Part shown: one piece after another, positions 56,021 through 64,000 of the stretch | Position numbering within the stretch: the stretch's first letter is position 1 | Layout of the letters: the number at the start of each line of letters is the position of its first letter | DNA from: CAYNSX01 sp964400165 | Lineage (GTDB): Bacteria; Armatimonadota; Hebobacteria; CAYNSX01 | Assembly: GCA_964400165.1 (NCBI GenBank) | Contig: CAYNSX010000007.1 | Coordinates: 1-64,000 of the forward strand | DNA: 64,000 nucleotides | Direction: 5' to 3' | Notes under the pieces: model-generated | Told to the model about the DNA's origin: nothing | What the model saw: only the letters and a program-made list of their open reading frames with translations | Databases searched by the model: none | Program-made: the position numbers and the translations under genes

Positions 56021-57325
56021 ATGGCGGGCAGGGTCTCCGAGCGGCTGTATGCGGAGGCATTGACGCGGTTCCCGGGCGGGGTCAACAGCCCGGTGCGGGC
56101 GTTCCGGGCGGTCGGCGGCACGCCGCCGGCCATTGTGCGCGGGCAAGGCGCCACCGTGTGGGATGCGGACGGCCGCGCGTATACAGACTGCATTGGCGCG
56201 TGGGGGGCCATGCTCGTGGGACACGCGCACCCGGCGGTCGTCGACGCGGTGCGGCGCGCCGCCGCCGACGGGCTGCACTTCGGGGCGAACTCCGAACGCG
56301 AGTTGGAACTGGCGCGCCTCATTCAGTCCGCGCTGCCGAGCATCGAGCGGCTGCGGTTTGTCAATTCCGGGACCGAGGCGGCGATGTCGGCGGTGCGGCT
56401 GGCGCGGGCGTTCACGGGCCGGTCGCTCATCGTGAAATTCGACGGCGGATACCACGGACACGCAGACGGCCTGCTGGCGCGGGCCGGGTCGGGCGTCGCC
56501 GCGGCAGGGCTGCCCGATAGTGCCGGTGTGACCGCGGGCGCCGTCGCGGATACGGTCGTTCTGCCTTTCAACGACGCAGACCGCGCAGCCACACTGTTCC
56601 AACGGCGGGGCGAAGAGATCGCCGCGGTGCTCGTGGAGCCGGTGGCGGCGAATATGGGCGTCGTGCCGCCGGCGCCGGACTTCCTGCCGGCGCTGCGCCG
56701 CCTGACACGATCGGTGGACGCAGCGCTCATCTTCGATGAAGTCATCACCGGCTTTCGCGTCGGGTGGGAGGGCGCGCAAGGACGCTACGGCGTGACGCCC
56801 GACCTGACTTGCCTCGGCAAAATCATCGGCGGCGGGCTGCCGGTCGGCGCCTACGGTGGCCGGCGCGACCTGATGGAGTGCGTGGCGCCGTTGGGGCCGA
56901 TGTATCAGGCGGGTACGATGGCGGGCAACCCGGTGGTGATGGCCGCGGGCGCGGCCACTTTGCAAACGATTGACAGCGCCGGGGACTACGACCGCCTGGA
57001 AGCGCTCGGCGCCGAACTGGAGGCAGGGCTGCTGCAAGTCGCTGTGGAGCAGTCGGCGCCGGTGCGAGTCAACCGCGTCGGGTCGCTGCTGACCGTATTC
57101 TTCACGGACTCGCCAGTCACGGATCGCGAGCGCGCGGACCGCAGCGACCGTGCGCAATTCCGTGCGTTCTTCCACGGGATGTTGCAGCGCGGCGTCCTGT
57201 TGCCGCCGTCCAACTTGGAGGCGTGGTTCCTCTCCCTGGCCCACACTGGGACCGATATCGAGCGGGTCATCGACGCCGCCCGCGCCGCGCTCGCTGTCGC
57301 GCCGGAGGCGGCGCCTGTCCACTGA
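56021..57325 (+). CDS. hemL: glutamate-1-semialdehyde 2,1-aminomutase
   Basis: PLP enzyme that moves the amino group of glutamate-1-semialdehyde to form 5-aminolevulinate. It is 434 aa. Landmarks: YAEALTRFPGGVNSPVRAFR, FVNSGTEAAMSAVRLARAFT, KFDGGYHGHADGLL, LIFDEVITGFRVGWEGAQGR and the PLP-binding Lys in CLGKIIGGGLPVGAYGGR. It begins 3 bp after hemQ. Its end overlaps the proposed CTG start of hemE by 11 bp. The C5 route (HemA + HemL) is thereby complete in this operon. Confidence 0.96.
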   Translation: MAGRVSERLYAEALTRFPGGVNSPVRAFRAVGGTPPAIVRGQGATVWDADGRAYTDCIGAWGAMLVGHAHPAVVDAVRRAAADGLHFGANSERELELARLIQSALPSIERLRFVNSGTEAAMSAVRLARAFTGRSLIVKFDGGYHGHADGLLARAGSGVAAAGLPDSAGVTAGAVADTVVLPFNDADRAATLFQRRGEEIAAVLVEPVAANMGVVPPAPDFLPALRRLTRSVDAALIFDEVITGFRVGWEGAQGRYGVTPDLTCLGKIIGGGLPVGAYGGRRDLMECVAPLGPMYQAGTMAGNPVVMAAGAATLQTIDSAGDYDRLEALGAELEAGLLQVAVEQSAPVRVNRVGSLLTVFFTDSPVTDRERADRSDRAQFRAFFHGMLQRGVLLPPSNLEAWFLSLAHTGTDIERVIDAARAALAVAPEAAPVH

Positions 57326-58382
57326 CCTGCGCAACCGGCGCTTCCTCGACGCGTGCCGGCAGCAGCCGACGGATTGCACGCCGGTCTGGATTATGCGGCA
57401 GGCGGGGCGCTATCTGCCCGAATACCGGGCGCTGCGGCGGCAGTACGACCTGCTGACGGTCAGCCGGATGCCGGAGTTGGTGGCGGAGATCGTGTCGCTG
57501 CCAGTGCGGCGGTTCGGGTTCGACGCTGCGATACTGTTCGGGGACATTATGCTGCCGGTGGCGCCGATGGGCGTCGCCTTCACGATCGAGGACCAGGTGG
57601 GGCCGATCATCGCGTCGCCGCTGCGCGCGCGGTCCGATATTGCGCGCCTGCGTTCCGTCGATGTGGAGCGCGATCTGGGGTATGTGGCGCAGACGATGCA
57701 GGCATCGGTCGCCGCGCTGGACGGGATGGCGCCAATCATCGGGTTCGCCGGCGCGCCGTTCACCGTGGCGAGTTATCTCGTGGAGGGGCGCCCGTCGCGC
57801 GATTTCCGGCACACGCGGGCGCTGATGTTCTCCGACCCGGTCGCGTGGCACGACTTGATGGAACGATTGACACGCGTCACGATCGACTACTTACGGCTGC
57901 AGATTGCAGCAGGCGCCGACGCGGTACAACTCTTCGATTCCTGGGTCGGCTGCCTGAACGCGGCGGACTACCGGGAATTCGTCCTCCCCTATTCGCGCCA
58001 AGTGTTCGACGGGCTGGCGGACTGCGGCGTGCCGCGCATCCATTTTGGTGTGGGCACCAGCACGCTGCTAGAGGCAATGGCGGAGGCGGGCGGCGAAGTG
58101 ATGGGCGTGGATTGGCGCATGCCGCTCGGCGAGGCCTGGCGGCGCGTCGGCGATGGCTTCGCCATACAGGGCAACCTCGACCCGGCGCGCCTGCTCGCTC
58201 CGCAGCCGGCGCTGGAGACCGCGATGGACGAGGTGCTGCGCCAGGCGGCGAGACGGCCCGGACACATCTTCAACCTCGGCCACGGCATCCTGCCCGACAC
58301 TCCCGTGGAAAATGTCGAGTGGCTCGTCGCGGCCGTGCACGAGCGCACTGCGCGCCCGGCGCCCGCTGGGGTGACGGCATGA
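57315..58382 (+). CDS. hemE: uroporphyrinogen decarboxylase, apparent CTG start
   Basis: Decarboxylates uroporphyrinogen III to coproporphyrinogen III. It is 355 aa if started at CTG 57315. No ATG, GTG or TTG occurs in frame between GTG 57162 (deep in hemL, 51 codons earlier) and the conserved N-terminus. A GGAGG sits at 57304-57308, six bases before the CTG, and the protein would begin STDLRNRRFLDACRQ after the initiator, matching the family. Active-site features are intact: PVWIMRQAGRYLPEYRALR, GFAGAPFTVASYLVEG, LFDSWVGCLN (Tyr/Asp region) and NLGHGILPDTPVENVEWLV. It is coupled to hemL (11-bp overlap) and to hemH (ATGA). Confidence 0.9.
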   Translation: MSTDLRNRRFLDACRQQPTDCTPVWIMRQAGRYLPEYRALRRQYDLLTVSRMPELVAEIVSLPVRRFGFDAAILFGDIMLPVAPMGVAFTIEDQVGPIIASPLRARSDIARLRSVDVERDLGYVAQTMQASVAALDGMAPIIGFAGAPFTVASYLVEGRPSRDFRHTRALMFSDPVAWHDLMERLTRVTIDYLRLQIAAGADAVQLFDSWVGCLNAADYREFVLPYSRQVFDGLADCGVPRIHFGVGTSTLLEAMAEAGGEVMGVDWRMPLGEAWRRVGDGFAIQGNLDPARLLAPQPALETAMDEVLRQAARRPGHIFNLGHGILPDTPVENVEWLVAAVHERTARPAPAGVTA

Positions 58383-59347
58383 GCGCGGCAGAACCCCTCA
58401 CGACGGTGTTGCTGATGGCATATGGCAGTCCGGCCACCCTCGCGGATGTGGAGGCCTATTACACGCACATTCGCCGCGGTCGCAAGCCGTCGCCGGAGGA
58501 ACTCGCCAACCTCGTCGAGCGCTATGAGCGCATTGGCGGGGCGTCGCCGCTGCTTGAGATCACACGACAGCAAGGCGCGCGGCTGCTCGAACACTTGCGA
58601 CAAGATGGCGACCATTTCCGCCTTGCGCTGGGGATGAAACACGCGCCTCCCTTCATCGCGGACGCGGTCGCGGAGGAAGTGAACGCCGGCACGCAGCGCC
58701 TCGTGACGCTGGCGCTGGCGCCACACTACTCGCGGATGAGCATCGGCGGATATCTGGAGGCGGCTGCCGAGGCGCTCGGCAAACTGAACACGGCCGCGGC
58801 CTTCTACCCGGTCGAGTCGTGGTGCGCCCAGCCCCTATTTCAGGAAGTGGTGGCCGCCCACATCGGTGAAGCCCTGGCTGCCTGGCCGGGCCTCGAGCGC
58901 GGCCGGCTGGCGGTTATCTTCACCGCACACAGTCTGCCCGAGCGCATCCTCTCGTGGGGCGACCCGTATCCGCAGCAACTCACTGACTCGGCTGCGTCGG
59001 TGGCGCGCCGGGCGGGCCTGCGCGAGTGGCACTTCGCCTTTCAAAGCGCGGGGCACACCGGCGACCCGTGGCTGGAGCCAGACATAAACGACGAAGTCCG
59101 CCGATTGGCTGAAGCGGGACACACGCAATTCCTCATCGTCCCGATCGGGTTCGTCTCCGACCACTTGGAGATTCTGTACGACCTAGACATCGAGTTGCAG
59201 CAAACGGCACGCGAACTCGGCGTCGAATGCCGCCGAACGCGATCCCTGAATACCGACCCGCGCTTCATTGACGCGCTGGCCGCGGTCGTCCGCGAACGGC
59301 TGGCAGCTGCGCCGGCGCCGCTCGCAGCCGTTCACCAGGTCGTGTAG
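58379..59347 (+). CDS. hemH: coproporphyrin/protoporphyrin ferrochelatase
   Basis: Inserts Fe2+ into the porphyrin. It is 322 aa, and with HemQ in the same operon the substrate is most likely coproporphyrin III (CpfC role). Conserved sites: LLMAYGSPATLADVEAYYTH, the product-loop GGASPLLEITRQQ, the iron-side His in FTAHSLPERIL and the Glu in VSDHLEILYDLDIE. No [2Fe-2S] cysteine cluster is seen. It overlaps hemE by 4 bp and runs 16 bp into the convergent prepilin gene. It is the last gene of the operon; a coproporphyrinogen oxidase gene (cgoX/hemY) is not found in the window. Confidence 0.95.
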   Translation: MSAAEPLTTVLLMAYGSPATLADVEAYYTHIRRGRKPSPEELANLVERYERIGGASPLLEITRQQGARLLEHLRQDGDHFRLALGMKHAPPFIADAVAEEVNAGTQRLVTLALAPHYSRMSIGGYLEAAAEALGKLNTAAAFYPVESWCAQPLFQEVVAAHIGEALAAWPGLERGRLAVIFTAHSLPERILSWGDPYPQQLTDSAASVARRAGLREWHFAFQSAGHTGDPWLEPDINDEVRRLAEAGHTQFLIVPIGFVSDHLEILYDLDIELQQTARELGVECRRTRSLNTDPRFIDALAAVVRERLAAAPAPLAAVHQVV

Positions 59348-59808
59348 TCGGTGCCGTCGAGAGCGGTCAGGGTGGAACTGCTGTGCACATCGCCGGAGGC
59401 GTTGTCGTAGGTCCAGTCGGCGGCACTGGTCATCGGGTCGTTCGGGAGGGCGTTGTCGCCGGTGCGCAGGTAGGGTCCCTGGTATGCGACGCGATACACA
59501 GAGCGGCCGGCGCCGTCGGCATCGGCGCTGATCGACGCCCCGTCGGCGGCCAGAATATCGATGAGGTCCGGTGGAAAAGCGCCGGTGTCTGCCTCAAAGT
59601 GCTCGATGGCCGTCCGCAGGTGGTGGAGATCGCTGCGCAACGCGGCCTCGCGGCTGCGGCGGCCGATGCCGCCGAAACGCTGGATCACGATGAGCGCGAG
59701 TATCGCGATCACCACGATCACGATCAGCATTTCTATCAGCGTAAAGCCGCGCCGCGACCGGCGCTGTTGCAACGGCTCTTTTCGCCACTGCTTCAGTGTC
59801 ATCGTCAT
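59332..59808 (-). CDS. type IV pilin-like / pseudopilin prepilin
   Basis: A 158-aa prepilin from ATG 59808 (alternative ATG 59802). The basic leader ends RRSRRG, then FTLIEMLIVIVVIAILALIV begins the mature hydrophobic N-terminal helix with Glu5, the standard prepilin peptidase site. The soluble head reads LRTAIEHFEADTGAFPPDLI, SVYRVAYQGPYLRTGDNALP and SAADWTYDNASGDVHSSSTL, which resembles GspG-like major pseudopilins and armatimonad/planctomycete prepilins. It may serve type II secretion, pili or DNA uptake (dprA is present in the window). No other pilus genes are next to it. It overlaps hemH by 16 bp at the end. Confidence 0.88.
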   Translation of the reverse strand: MTMTLKQWRKEPLQQRRSRRGFTLIEMLIVIVVIAILALIVIQRFGGIGRRSREAALRSDLHHLRTAIEHFEADTGAFPPDLIDILAADGASISADADGAGRSVYRVAYQGPYLRTGDNALPNDPMTSAADWTYDNASGDVHSSSTLTALDGTDYTTW

Positions 59809-60149
59809 GGACTTCACGCTCCGGAGAAGGTATGAGACCACCCCCCACCCCGCTTCCGGTGAGAACGGGCCTCGACGGCGCTGCCCGAGGGGCAGACTTC
59901 TCTGGTGCCGAGGGGCGCCAAACAGCCACGGCGTCCCTGGGGGGTTGTTCCATAGTGGGGAGGGCGCGCAGCCACCGCTGGCCCTCACCCGGCCCTGCGG
60001 GCCACCCTCTCCCGATGGGGAGAGGGACAGTTGCGTCCACCCCGCACTCGCAGGGTCGGTGGATGCGGTAGTCCCTCTCCCAGACGGGAGAGGGTGCTCC
60101 GAGCGAAGTGAGGAGCGGGTGAGGGCGTCAGCGCTGTGCGGGAACCGGA
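59809..60149. repeat. intergenic region with a head-to-head pair of palindromic repeats
   Basis: 341 bp without a gene. An inverted copy lies at 59980-60029 (CCCTCACCC to CCCTCTCCCGATGGGGAGAG) and a forward copy at 60068-60126 (GTAGTCCCTCTCCCAGACGG, GGAGAGGGTGCTCCGAG, ending GGGTGAGGGC). Facing copies could fold into a large cruciform or BIME-like structure between the convergent acyltransferase end and the prepilin start. The region 59830-59970 shows nothing recognisable. Confidence 0.8.
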
Positions 60150-61421
60150 CTAGGACTGAAGGGGGCGGGTGAAGCGGCCGAGTCCGAGGAGCATGTTCAG
60201 TACGGCGGTCTCGGTGGTCTGGGTCAGGGCGTGGACGGCGGAGCGGCGATCGCGGCGGTAGTCCGCGTAGCGCTCGGTGACATTGATCGGCTCGCCGACC
60301 TGGACGATGGCCTTGCGCGGGCCGCGCACCCAGCGGCGGCGATAGACTTCGAGTTCCAGGCGGCCGATGACTTCGAGGAACCGCTCGGCCGACTGCGTTT
60401 CGCCGACATAGCCCTCGTGCAGCGCCGCCATCTGCAGGACACGCATCAGGTCGTCGTAGAGGACGCGAGCCTTCTCCTGGCGTTGCTGGCGGCGCTCGCG
60501 CAGGTACTCGGACTCCTCGATCTCTTCGTAGGACCAGCGCTCGATCTCATTGAACAGCGAGCGGATGCGGTCGACGAGCGGGCGCTCGGAGTTATCCGGC
60601 ACCCCGAGGGCGAGGGCGGCGCGCTCGACGATGATGTGCTTGATGCGCTGCAGGCGGTCGTCGAGCGTGGCGCCGGGTTCGGGGCGGACGCCGTAGTCGG
60701 CCTCGCCAACGGCGAGGACGGTTTCGCCGACCGCACGCAGGCGCGTGTAGAGCGAAGCGCCGGGGGCCTTGGCGACGCCGACCTTGCGCTCCAGCCGCGC
60801 CAGGGCGCGGTCGATCTCGTCGCGCATATCGGCGAGGTAGATGTATTTGATCGCCATCGGAAGGAAGTACAGCGGTGGCGGGTCGCCCTGCTTGACCAGG
60901 TCGTCGAGCGCCCAGAAGGCGAGTTGCGCGACGCCCTCCTGAAACGGGAGCACGACATCATTCTGAAACATGGACTCGCCTTCGGGGAAGATGACGAGCG
61001 GCCGCTCACCCGCGGCGAGTATCTGGCGGGTGGTGCGGAAGGACTCCCGGTCGGCGGTGGCGCGGACGATGGAATAGCAGCCGACGCGCTGGAGCAGCCA
61101 CCCTTGCAGCGGCGGGAGGAACGCTTCGTGGCCGGCCATGTAGAACCACTCCCGGCGCAGCATCCGGGAGAGGTGAAACATCACGAAGACTTCCAGGCCG
61201 CCGGAGTGGCTGGGCGTCATCAGAACGCGCTGGCCGCGCAGGCGGTCGAATAAGTCACGAGCGGGTGGGAGAAGTTCCACTTCCGAGACCCGGGCGAAGC
61301 GCCACAATGCCCGCGACGAAATGGGCCACACGCAGCGCAGCACCGCGCGGCTGAAGCGCGGGGGCCAGAAGCGCGGCGGCGCCGGGCCGCTGCTGCGCAC
61401 GGGGGCGGCGGTGGTCTTCAC
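60150..61421 (-). CDS. PlsC-like lysophospholipid acyltransferase family protein
   Basis: A 423-aa protein with a LPLAT acyltransferase domain in its first ~220 residues and a ~190-residue helical, charged C-terminal region (ERRQQRQEKARVLYDDLMRV). Acyltransferase motif I, normally NHxxxxD, reads SHSGGLE, with Glu in place of Asp; motif III, IFPEGESMF, is normal, and GWLLQRVGCYSIVRATADRE lies between. It may transfer acyl groups to lysophosphatidate or another lipid, if the Glu substitutes for Asp. The start is GTG 61421, overlapping the upstream ATPase gene stop (GTGA), so translation is coupled. Longer upstream frames lie in that gene. Confidence 0.78.
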   Translation of the reverse strand: MKTTAAPVRSSGPAPPRFWPPRFSRAVLRCVWPISSRALWRFARVSEVELLPPARDLFDRLRGQRVLMTPSHSGGLEVFVMFHLSRMLRREWFYMAGHEAFLPPLQGWLLQRVGCYSIVRATADRESFRTTRQILAAGERPLVIFPEGESMFQNDVVLPFQEGVAQLAFWALDDLVKQGDPPPLYFLPMAIKYIYLADMRDEIDRALARLERKVGVAKAPGASLYTRLRAVGETVLAVGEADYGVRPEPGATLDDRLQRIKHIIVERAALALGVPDNSERPLVDRIRSLFNEIERWSYEEIEESEYLRERRQQRQEKARVLYDDLMRVLQMAALHEGYVGETQSAERFLEVIGRLELEVYRRRWVRGPRKAIVQVGEPINVTERYADYRRDRRSAVHALTQTTETAVLNMLLGLGRFTRPLQS

Positions 61422-64000
61422 GCGGAGGCGCCGGCCCCTGCGTCGAGTGCCTCGAGACGACGGCGCAACAATCGCGCGCCCTGCGAGTCGGCCCAGGCGA
61501 GGGATTCGACCAGCAGGGTGCGGTATTGCTCGGTGGCGTTGGGCACAGCAGCGTCTCCGGCGCGTGCTGCCGCGACCAACAGACGCAGTTCTTCCAAGCG
61601 GCGATATTGCGACCAGGTAGCGCCGTGGAAGCGCACCTCGGTGGCGCGGATGCGATCGAGCGCTGCCCGCGCGTCGCCGAGACGGCCTTCCTCGGTCGCC
61701 AGGCGGAGGCGGGCGTACTCCTCCCAGACGCCAAGGCGCTGATACATCACATCGGCCGCCCAGGCGCCCGGGTCCATCGCGGTCACTTCGGCGAGGCAGG
61801 CGCGGGCCGTGCCTGCGTCGCCGGCGTCGAGCGAGCCGTAGGCAAGGCGCCCCAGGATGTGGCGGAGAAGGACGGGTCCGCGGCCGCGCCATTCGGCCTG
61901 GGCGATGAGCAAGCCCCGGCGCGACTGCTGGCGGGCATCCTCGAGGTCATCGGCGGCGAGCGCCGCGAGCACATTCGAGGCCTGGGGGAAGATCGACATC
62001 ATCGTCGTCATTGGCACCATCTTGGCGAGCGCCAGCGCACGCATTAGCGCCCGCGCGTCGCCGGCCTCGCTCAATGCCCAGGCGGCCTCGTGGAGTTCAA
62101 AGCCGACGCCTTTGATTTCCCGCGTGACCACGGCGTCCACAAGGGCGTGCGCGGCCTCGGCGGCGCCGGCGATGTCGCCGCGCGCCAGGCGGGCGTGAAT
62201 CAGCCGCGACTGCGCGATGCAGGTGTTCCAGGCGTTGCCGAGTCGGTCGTAGAGGCCGTGCGCGGACATGAAATACATTTCTTCGGTAGCCGGGTCGAAG
62301 TCGTCGTCCGCCGACGCCAGATTGCCGAGCAGCAAGAGCAGGTTGCCTTGCAAGTTCAGGTCGCCGATTGCCGCAGCATCGCGTTCCCAGGCGCCGAGGA
62401 GGGCAATGCGGCGGCCGACGCGCTCCGCGGGCACGGGGAAGAGCCCGGGTTCGGTCAGGCGGGCGCGGAACTGCTGCACATACCGCGCGGCGCCGGCGCG
62501 GCGCGCCAGGCGCCAGCCGCGCGTGACGAGCGCGATGGCTTGCGCCGGCGATTCGTAGGTGAGCACATAGGTCGTGCAATCGGCCAGCAACGACACGGCG
62601 GCGGGCCCGGGCGCAGTGTCGGCAAGGGCCAGCGCCTGGTGGGTGATCGCCGGGTCATAGCCGAGGGCCAGTTGCGCATTGACGACGGCGCGCATCGCCT
62701 CGGCGCACTGGCCGGCGTCGCCGAGACGCTCCCAGGCAGCAAGCGCTTCGCGGGCGGCTGTGCGCGCTTCGGCGGGATGGCGCAAGAGGCGAGCCTGGGC
62801 CTGGGCGCTGCCAAGCAACGCCAGGGCGCGGTCGTGTTCATCGGTCGCGAGGTCGAGGGCGCGGTGGAAGTGTTCGGCGGCTTCGGCGTGCGCATACCGC
62901 CCGGCGGCGCGCCCGCCGGCGTCGAGGAAGTAGCGAGTGGCTTTGGCGTTCTCTTCGGCTTCGGCCCAGTGGCGGGCGAGGTCGAAGAGGGACTCATCGC
63001 TGCGGTCGCCCGGCGCCGCTTCGAGGGCGACCGCGGCGCGTGCGTGGTAGACCTTGCGGCGAGCGCGGGTGAGTGTGGCGTAAGCGACTTCCTGGGTCGC
63101 CGCCTGGCGGAAGGCGTAACTGGGCGCGCCGATGACGACGAGCGGCAGGATGAATTCGCGCTGTTCGAGTTCGTCGAGGGCGGCGGGCAACTCGCCGTTC
63201 AACCCCACGACTTGCTCGAGCACGGGCACCGCGAACTTCCGACCGACGACGGAGGCGGCCTGCAGGGTCGTGCGCTGTTCGCTCGGCAGGCGGTCGATGC
63301 GCGCCAGAATGGCGGAGCGCACGCTGTCGGGAACAGCCAGCGAATCGAAACTGTGCATCAGGCGCCAGTGGCCGTTGGCGCGTTCGAGCGCGTGGCCTTC
63401 AATCAGGTCACGCACGAGTTCTTCGAGGAAGTGCGGGTTGCCTTCGGCGCGTTCGAAGAGCGTACGCCGTTCCGTGGGCGAGAGGGTGGTGTCGCCGAGG
63501 AGCGCGTCGAACTGCGCGGCGATGTCAGCACTGGAGAGCGGGCCGAGCGAGATCTGCGTGTAGTACGACTTACGCGACCAGGGCGGGCCGAATTCAGGCC
63601 GCCAAGCGCCGAGGAACAGGACGCGCGAGCGGCCGAGGATGTGCGTGAGGTCGTTGAGCAGGGCGAGCGAAGTGGCGTCTGCCCACTGCAAGTCCTCGAT
63701 GATCAGCACCAACGGCTGGAATTCGGCCACGGCGATCAGCAGCTGCTTCACGGCCTGGTGCGCCATGCCCTGCTGGCCGCGGGCATCGAGGCCGGTGAGG
63801 AATCCTTCCGGGAGGGGCGCTCCGAGCAGCCAAGCGAGCAGCGGGGCGCTCTCGGACAGGGCGGGGTTGAGCCGGTTCAGCTCGTCGCCCACCTGGCCTT
63901 CCAGCGCCGCCAGCGTGCCGTTGGGCACGACGCCGAGGAGTTGTCCGAGCAGGTCGCGCACCGGCGCGTAGGCGTCGAGCTGCCGATAGGGCAGACACTG
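61418..64000 (-). CDS. COG3899-like ATPase with TPR-rich C-terminus, 5' end outside window
   Basis: At least 860 aa remain; the frame is open through the window edge, so the start and the Walker A loop lie beyond 64000. The visible part opens QCLPYRQLDAYAPVRDLLGQ. Walker B is LVLIIEDLQWADATSLALL, as in the AAA_16/STAND ATPases attached to guanylate-cyclase and LuxR- or BTAD-type regulators. The next segment, SVRSAILARIDRLPSEQRTT then LQAASVVGRKF, is characteristic. The remaining ~500 residues are Ala/Leu/Arg-rich helical repeats of TPR type (HARAAVALEAAPGDRSDESL). No output domain is seen at the C-terminus, so it must be at the missing N-terminus. It overlaps the acyltransferase gene by 4 bp. 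Confidence 0.8.
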   Translation of the reverse strand, partial: QCLPYRQLDAYAPVRDLLGQLLGVVPNGTLAALEGQVGDELNRLNPALSESAPLLAWLLGAPLPEGFLTGLDARGQQGMAHQAVKQLLIAVAEFQPLVLIIEDLQWADATSLALLNDLTHILGRSRVLFLGAWRPEFGPPWSRKSYYTQISLGPLSSADIAAQFDALLGDTTLSPTERRTLFERAEGNPHFLEELVRDLIEGHALERANGHWRLMHSFDSLAVPDSVRSAILARIDRLPSEQRTTLQAASVVGRKFAVPVLEQVVGLNGELPAALDELEQREFILPLVVIGAPSYAFRQAATQEVAYATLTRARRKVYHARAAVALEAAPGDRSDESLFDLARHWAEAEENAKATRYFLDAGGRAAGRYAHAEAAEHFHRALDLATDEHDRALALLGSAQAQARLLRHPAEARTAAREALAAWERLGDAGQCAEAMRAVVNAQLALGYDPAITHQALALADTAPGPAAVSLLADCTTYVLTYESPAQAIALVTRGWRLARRAGAARYVQQFRARLTEPGLFPVPAERVGRRIALLGAWERDAAAIGDLNLQGNLLLLLGNLASADDDFDPATEEMYFMSAHGLYDRLGNAWNTCIAQSRLIHARLARGDIAGAAEAAHALVDAVVTREIKGVGFELHEAAWALSEAGDARALMRALALAKMVPMTTMMSIFPQASNVLAALAADDLEDARQQSRRGLLIAQAEWRGRGPVLLRHILGRLAYGSLDAGDAGTARACLAEVTAMDPGAWAADVMYQRLGVWEEYARLRLATEEGRLGDARAALDRIRATEVRFHGATWSQYRRLEELRLLVAAARAGDAAVPNATEQYRTLLVESLAWADSQGARLLRRRLEALDAGAGASA

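Overview
The window is very GC-rich bacterial chromosome with tightly packed genes, many 1-14 nt start/stop overlaps, and one 100-N scaffold gap (39140-39239). The envelope looks diderm: an SLH-like protein ends in a porin-style C-terminal Phe, and there are lipoproteins and a type IV-type prepilin. Haem is made by the coproporphyrin (HemQ/CpfC) route otherwise typical of monoderms. With the cdaA-ybbR-glmM-glmS cluster, an S55-type secreted protease, a UroD-like methyltransferase and NSAR-type metabolism, my best guess is a deep-branching diderm such as Armatimonadota. That is an inference from gene content, not a database match. Where promoters are legible they are sigma70-like, often TTGACC-N16-18-TANANT, and some genes look leaderless.

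Layout. 1-5.7 kb: 3' part of RNase E/G facing a liv-type branched-chain amino-acid transporter operon (small ORF, lipoprotein receptor, LivH, LivM; no ATPases here). 5.7-13.4 kb: purine nucleoside phosphorylase-dprA, a lone RAM-domain protein, a 1289-aa S55 protease/beta-propeller protein, DUF2905, and an IlvC-like protein lacking two catalytic residues. 13.4-18.7 kb: repeats, RidA, a GHMP sugar kinase, a J-domain/TPR membrane protein overlapping a SIS-domain protein, an SLH-porin and a Nudix hydrolase. 18.7-20.8 kb: a lower-GC restriction-modification island (m5C methylase, HNH endonuclease, Vsr). 20.8-27.4 kb: tandem glucose/sorbosone dehydrogenase-like proteins, glutamate dehydrogenase, dihydrolipoyl dehydrogenase and yebC.

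27.5-39.1 kb: cdaA-ybbR-glmM-glmS plus a secreted protein (c-di-AMP and UDP-GlcNAc supply), a glycosyltransferase, a double-ACT protein, a large secreted esterase, and a GNAT-NSAR/OSBS pair. After the gap come a truncated repeat protein, tRNA-Glu(UUC) and a REC-like/HD-GYP/GAF/GGDEF c-di-GMP protein. 42.2-46.4 kb holds two uncharacterised secreted proteins and a DUF559 nuclease-fold gene embedded in dispersed palindromic repeats. 46.4-50.7 kb: UroD-like protein, secreted beta-propeller and aldo/keto reductase.

50.8-59.3 kb is a single overlapping operon tetR-hemA-hemC-hemD-hemB-hemQ-hemL-hemE-hemH with a palindromic operator at the predicted transcription start. It encodes the route from glutamyl-tRNA to haem except the coproporphyrinogen oxidase. 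hemE appears to start at CTG. The window ends with a prepilin, an inverted repeat pair, a PlsC-like acyltransferase and a COG3899-like ATPase/TPR protein cut by the window edge.

Sites and motifs were read by eye. Percent identities, GC values and family scores were not computed.
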